Origin: Pseudomonadota bacterium
Lineage (GTDB): Bacteria > Pseudomonadota > Gammaproteobacteria > Burkholderiales > Burkholderiaceae_F
Length of the DNA: 64,000 bases
Direction: 5' to 3'
NCBI GenBank assembly: GCA_021825945.1
Contig: JAKAFN010000003.1
Span: forward strand, 124,001 to 188,000
The position numbers were made by a program, and so were the translations under genes. This document shows positions 62,904 to 64,000 of this stretch, piece by piece. Every line of letters begins with the position of its first letter. The stretch's first letter is position 1. The notes beneath the pieces are model-generated. The model did not search any database and had not been told where the DNA came from. It worked only from the letters and a program-made list of their open reading frames with translations.

Positions 62904-63209
62904 TTACGGACGCTTGGAGAAGCCGCTGCACCAGCCGTGGTGCGGCACGACCTTGTTGAACAGGTCGCAACGGGCCTTGTCAGCGCCCGGCTTCGTGAAG
63001 TGCAGGCAACGGCCGCAGAACTGCTCGGTCGTGTGCTTCGGATACTTCGCCTGGTTGGCCCGGGTCGTGTCGAGCACGAAGCCCATGGCGATGGCCATCG
63101 GGTCGGACTCGGTCAGGTCGGGCACTTCGGCCATGGCAACGCGCGGCAGGACCGCGGCAGCTCCGGCGAGGGGAACAAGTTTGAGAATAAATTCGCGACG
63201 GTTGGTCAT
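62904..63209 (-). CDS. High-potential iron-sulfur protein (HiPIP)
   Basis: 101 residues from ATG 63209, with AGGAGA upstream. Tat-type signal MTNRREFILKLVPLAGAAAV, mature start near AMA-EVPDL. Four Cys ligands: Cys65, Cys68 (FCGRCLHF), Cys81 and Cys94 (GWCSGF) for one [4Fe-4S]. HiPIPs are periplasmic one-electron carriers; Iro of Acidithiobacillus and related proteins work in iron or sulfur oxidation. Fits the surrounding respiratory genes as donor to an oxidase or acceptor from bc1/ACIII. Confidence 0.94.
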   Translation of the reverse strand: MTNRREFILKLVPLAGAAAVLPRVAMAEVPDLTESDPMAIAMGFVLDTTRANQAKYPKHTTEQFCGRCLHFTKPGADKARCDLFNKVVPHHGWCSGFSKRP

Positions 63210-63319
63210 TCCAGGTCTCCTATGAGATAAACAATGGGTGCTTTTTGCCCAATGTGACTGACCGCTCGGTGGCGGCTTGCTGGCTTAACGGGTGAGTTCT
63301 CCAATACGACGACACGCGT

Positions 63320-63466
63320 TCACGACATATTGCGCCGTCTTCTTGCGATGTCCCTCTGCGCCAAACCGAAAAGATTATAACCACGGGGATTGAGGGAATA
63401 ACCATCTTCGTAGAAAAACAACGCAATTTCGCGCTTGCTCTTGGTGTTCGCGACATCAATTCTCAT
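63320..63466 (-). CDS. 48-residue protein coupled to the DUF1624-type gene (hypothetical)
   Basis: ATG 63466 overlaps the stop of the upstream gene (ATGA), suggesting translational coupling. Sequence starts MRIDVANTKSKREIALFFYE, contains SLNPRGYNLFGLAQRDIA and ends ARRRRNMS. The region is richer in A and T than its neighbours. It may be a real small protein or a remnant; no family is recognised. Confidence 0.4.
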   Translation of the reverse strand: MRIDVANTKSKREIALFFYEDGYSLNPRGYNLFGLAQRDIARRRRNMS

Positions 63467-63478
63467 TTGAGAATTGAT
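63455..63478. repeat. Perfect 11-bp inverted repeat at the stop/start overlap
   Basis: ATCAATTCTCA (63455-63465), TT, then its exact reverse complement (63468-63478). It spans the stop of the DUF1624-type gene and the start of the 48-residue frame, about 250 nt upstream of the HiPIP gene. Could be an operator or chance symmetry constrained by the overlap. Confidence 0.5.
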
Positions 63479-64000
63479 CGCAATAAGAGTAGGGATCCGA
63501 ATAGGATGGGTTGATGAGTCATGTATACCGTAAGCGGCCATCGTCCGAGGAAGGCCGGAACGCGGCCCAGACCGCGGGGCGCATCGGCGAAATGCAAGGC
63601 TCGAGGAACGGTGAACCCGCCACGCCGCCACATCGCGCCGGCGGCCATGCCGAGCAGCACCACACCGATCCACGGTAGAACGGGGACGAAGTCTTCGGTC
63701 GCGGGCTTGTGGGCCGCGAAGCCGATCCAGCTCCAGGCATTGGTATCGAAGACTGCGAAGTGCACGGATCGTCCGATGGCAAGGGCGGCGGCGCCGGTAC
63801 CCGCAAGGATGGCGATGCCCCATGCACCACGGATGGGCGGCATGCGGCATGTCGCCGCGACGACGAGCAACTCGGCGGCGGCGACGAAGTGGAGGATGCC
63901 GAACCAAATGAATCGGGAACCGAACAGGGGGCGCGTCGCAATCGAGACGACCGCGGCACAGGCGACGATCTGTACCCAGCGCCGCCAGAAACGCCGGTCG
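63463..64000 (-). CDS. DUF1624/HGSNAT-like membrane protein, C-terminal part (runs off the right edge)
   Basis: The frame is open from the right edge to a stop at 63463, giving about 178 residues. RFIWFGILHFVAAAELLVV, EDFVPVLPWIGVVLLGMAAGAMWRRG and FLGRWPLTVYMTHQPILFG are characteristic of the DUF1624 family, related to heparan-alpha-glucosaminide N-acetyltransferase and YeiB. Several membrane helices. The start lies outside the window. Role unknown; possibly acyl transfer to cell-envelope sugars. Confidence 0.8.
   Translation of the reverse strand, partial: DRRFWRRWVQIVACAAVVSIATRPLFGSRFIWFGILHFVAAAELLVVAATCRMPPIRGAWGIAILAGTGAAALAIGRSVHFAVFDTNAWSWIGFAAHKPATEDFVPVLPWIGVVLLGMAAGAMWRRGGFTVPRALHFADAPRGLGRVPAFLGRWPLTVYMTHQPILFGSLLLLRSILK

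Noticed and set aside
63220..63459. 79-codon minus-strand frame upstream of the HiPIP
   Set aside because: Different frame from the coupled 48-residue candidate, no ribosome site and no protein-like pattern.

Overview
The window is a GC-rich, gene-dense stretch from a Gram-negative proteobacterium, most likely a betaproteobacterium. The evidence is the PilG-H-I-J-ChpA chemosensory operon, a general porin, Rieske/cyt b/cyt c1 genes, System I cytochrome c maturation, LPS heptose genes, and a groESL promoter with both a CIRCE element and a sigma32-like promoter. The second half suggests a respiratory chemolithotroph, plausibly an iron(II) or reduced-sulfur oxidiser. It encodes a Cyc2-like cytochrome-porin fusion, many c-type cytochromes, a HiPIP, an atypical cbb3-like oxidase, a bc1 complex and an alternative complex III (ACIII). 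The species cannot be fixed from the sequence alone.

Layout. 1-4.6 kb (minus): type IV pilus chemosensory genes (chpA fragment, pilJ, pilI, pilH, pilG) and a rubredoxin. 4.8-10.6 kb: hemL, a small phosphatase-like protein, groES-groEL and a porin. 10.8-15.7 kb (plus): yqgE-ruvX-pyrR-pyrB-pyrC'-plsC. 15.6-23.0 kb (minus): apaH, a SWIM/SNF2 helicase, gmhB, hldD, hldA, rmlD. 23.1-27.6 kb (plus): hldC, rmlBAC, rimO. 27.8-32.2 kb (minus): serB, mfd. 32.5-36.0 kb (plus): ispD-ispF-ccmABCD. 36.2-37.0 kb (minus): a membrane cytochrome c and a CcoS-like protein. 37.8-42.5 kb (plus): the atypical cbb3-like cluster. 42.7-45.3 kb (plus): a second small cluster with a cytochrome c, a CcoN C-terminal-half homologue and a thioredoxin-fold lipoprotein. 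45.4-47.3 kb (minus): a polytopic membrane protein and a small partner. 47.7-50.0 kb: the Cyc2-like protein and a c4-type cytochrome. 50.6-53.5 kb: petABC. 54.1-61.7 kb: actA-B1-B2-C-D-E-F. 61.9-63.5 kb: microproteins, another CcoN C-terminal-half homologue and a HiPIP. The right edge holds part of a DUF1624-type membrane protein.

Inferred working: electrons enter at the outer membrane through the Cyc2-like protein. Periplasmic c4 cytochromes and/or HiPIP carry them to the cbb3-like oxidase (downhill) or through bc1 or ACIII to or from quinone. The upstream ccmABCD genes supply part of the haem-attachment machinery. Electron direction and substrate are inference.

Two dispersed repeat families run through the window and sit at many gene junctions. 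Family 1 is an imperfect palindrome with ends like CGTCATTGCGAG / CTCGCGATGACG. Family 2 is a hairpin of the type CTCTCCCGC..GCGGGAGAGGG, usually followed by GGTGAGGGTGG. In the ruvX-pyrR and pyrC'-plsC junctions they have become part of the reading frames. I found no rRNA, tRNA, CRISPR array, insertion sequence or prophage.
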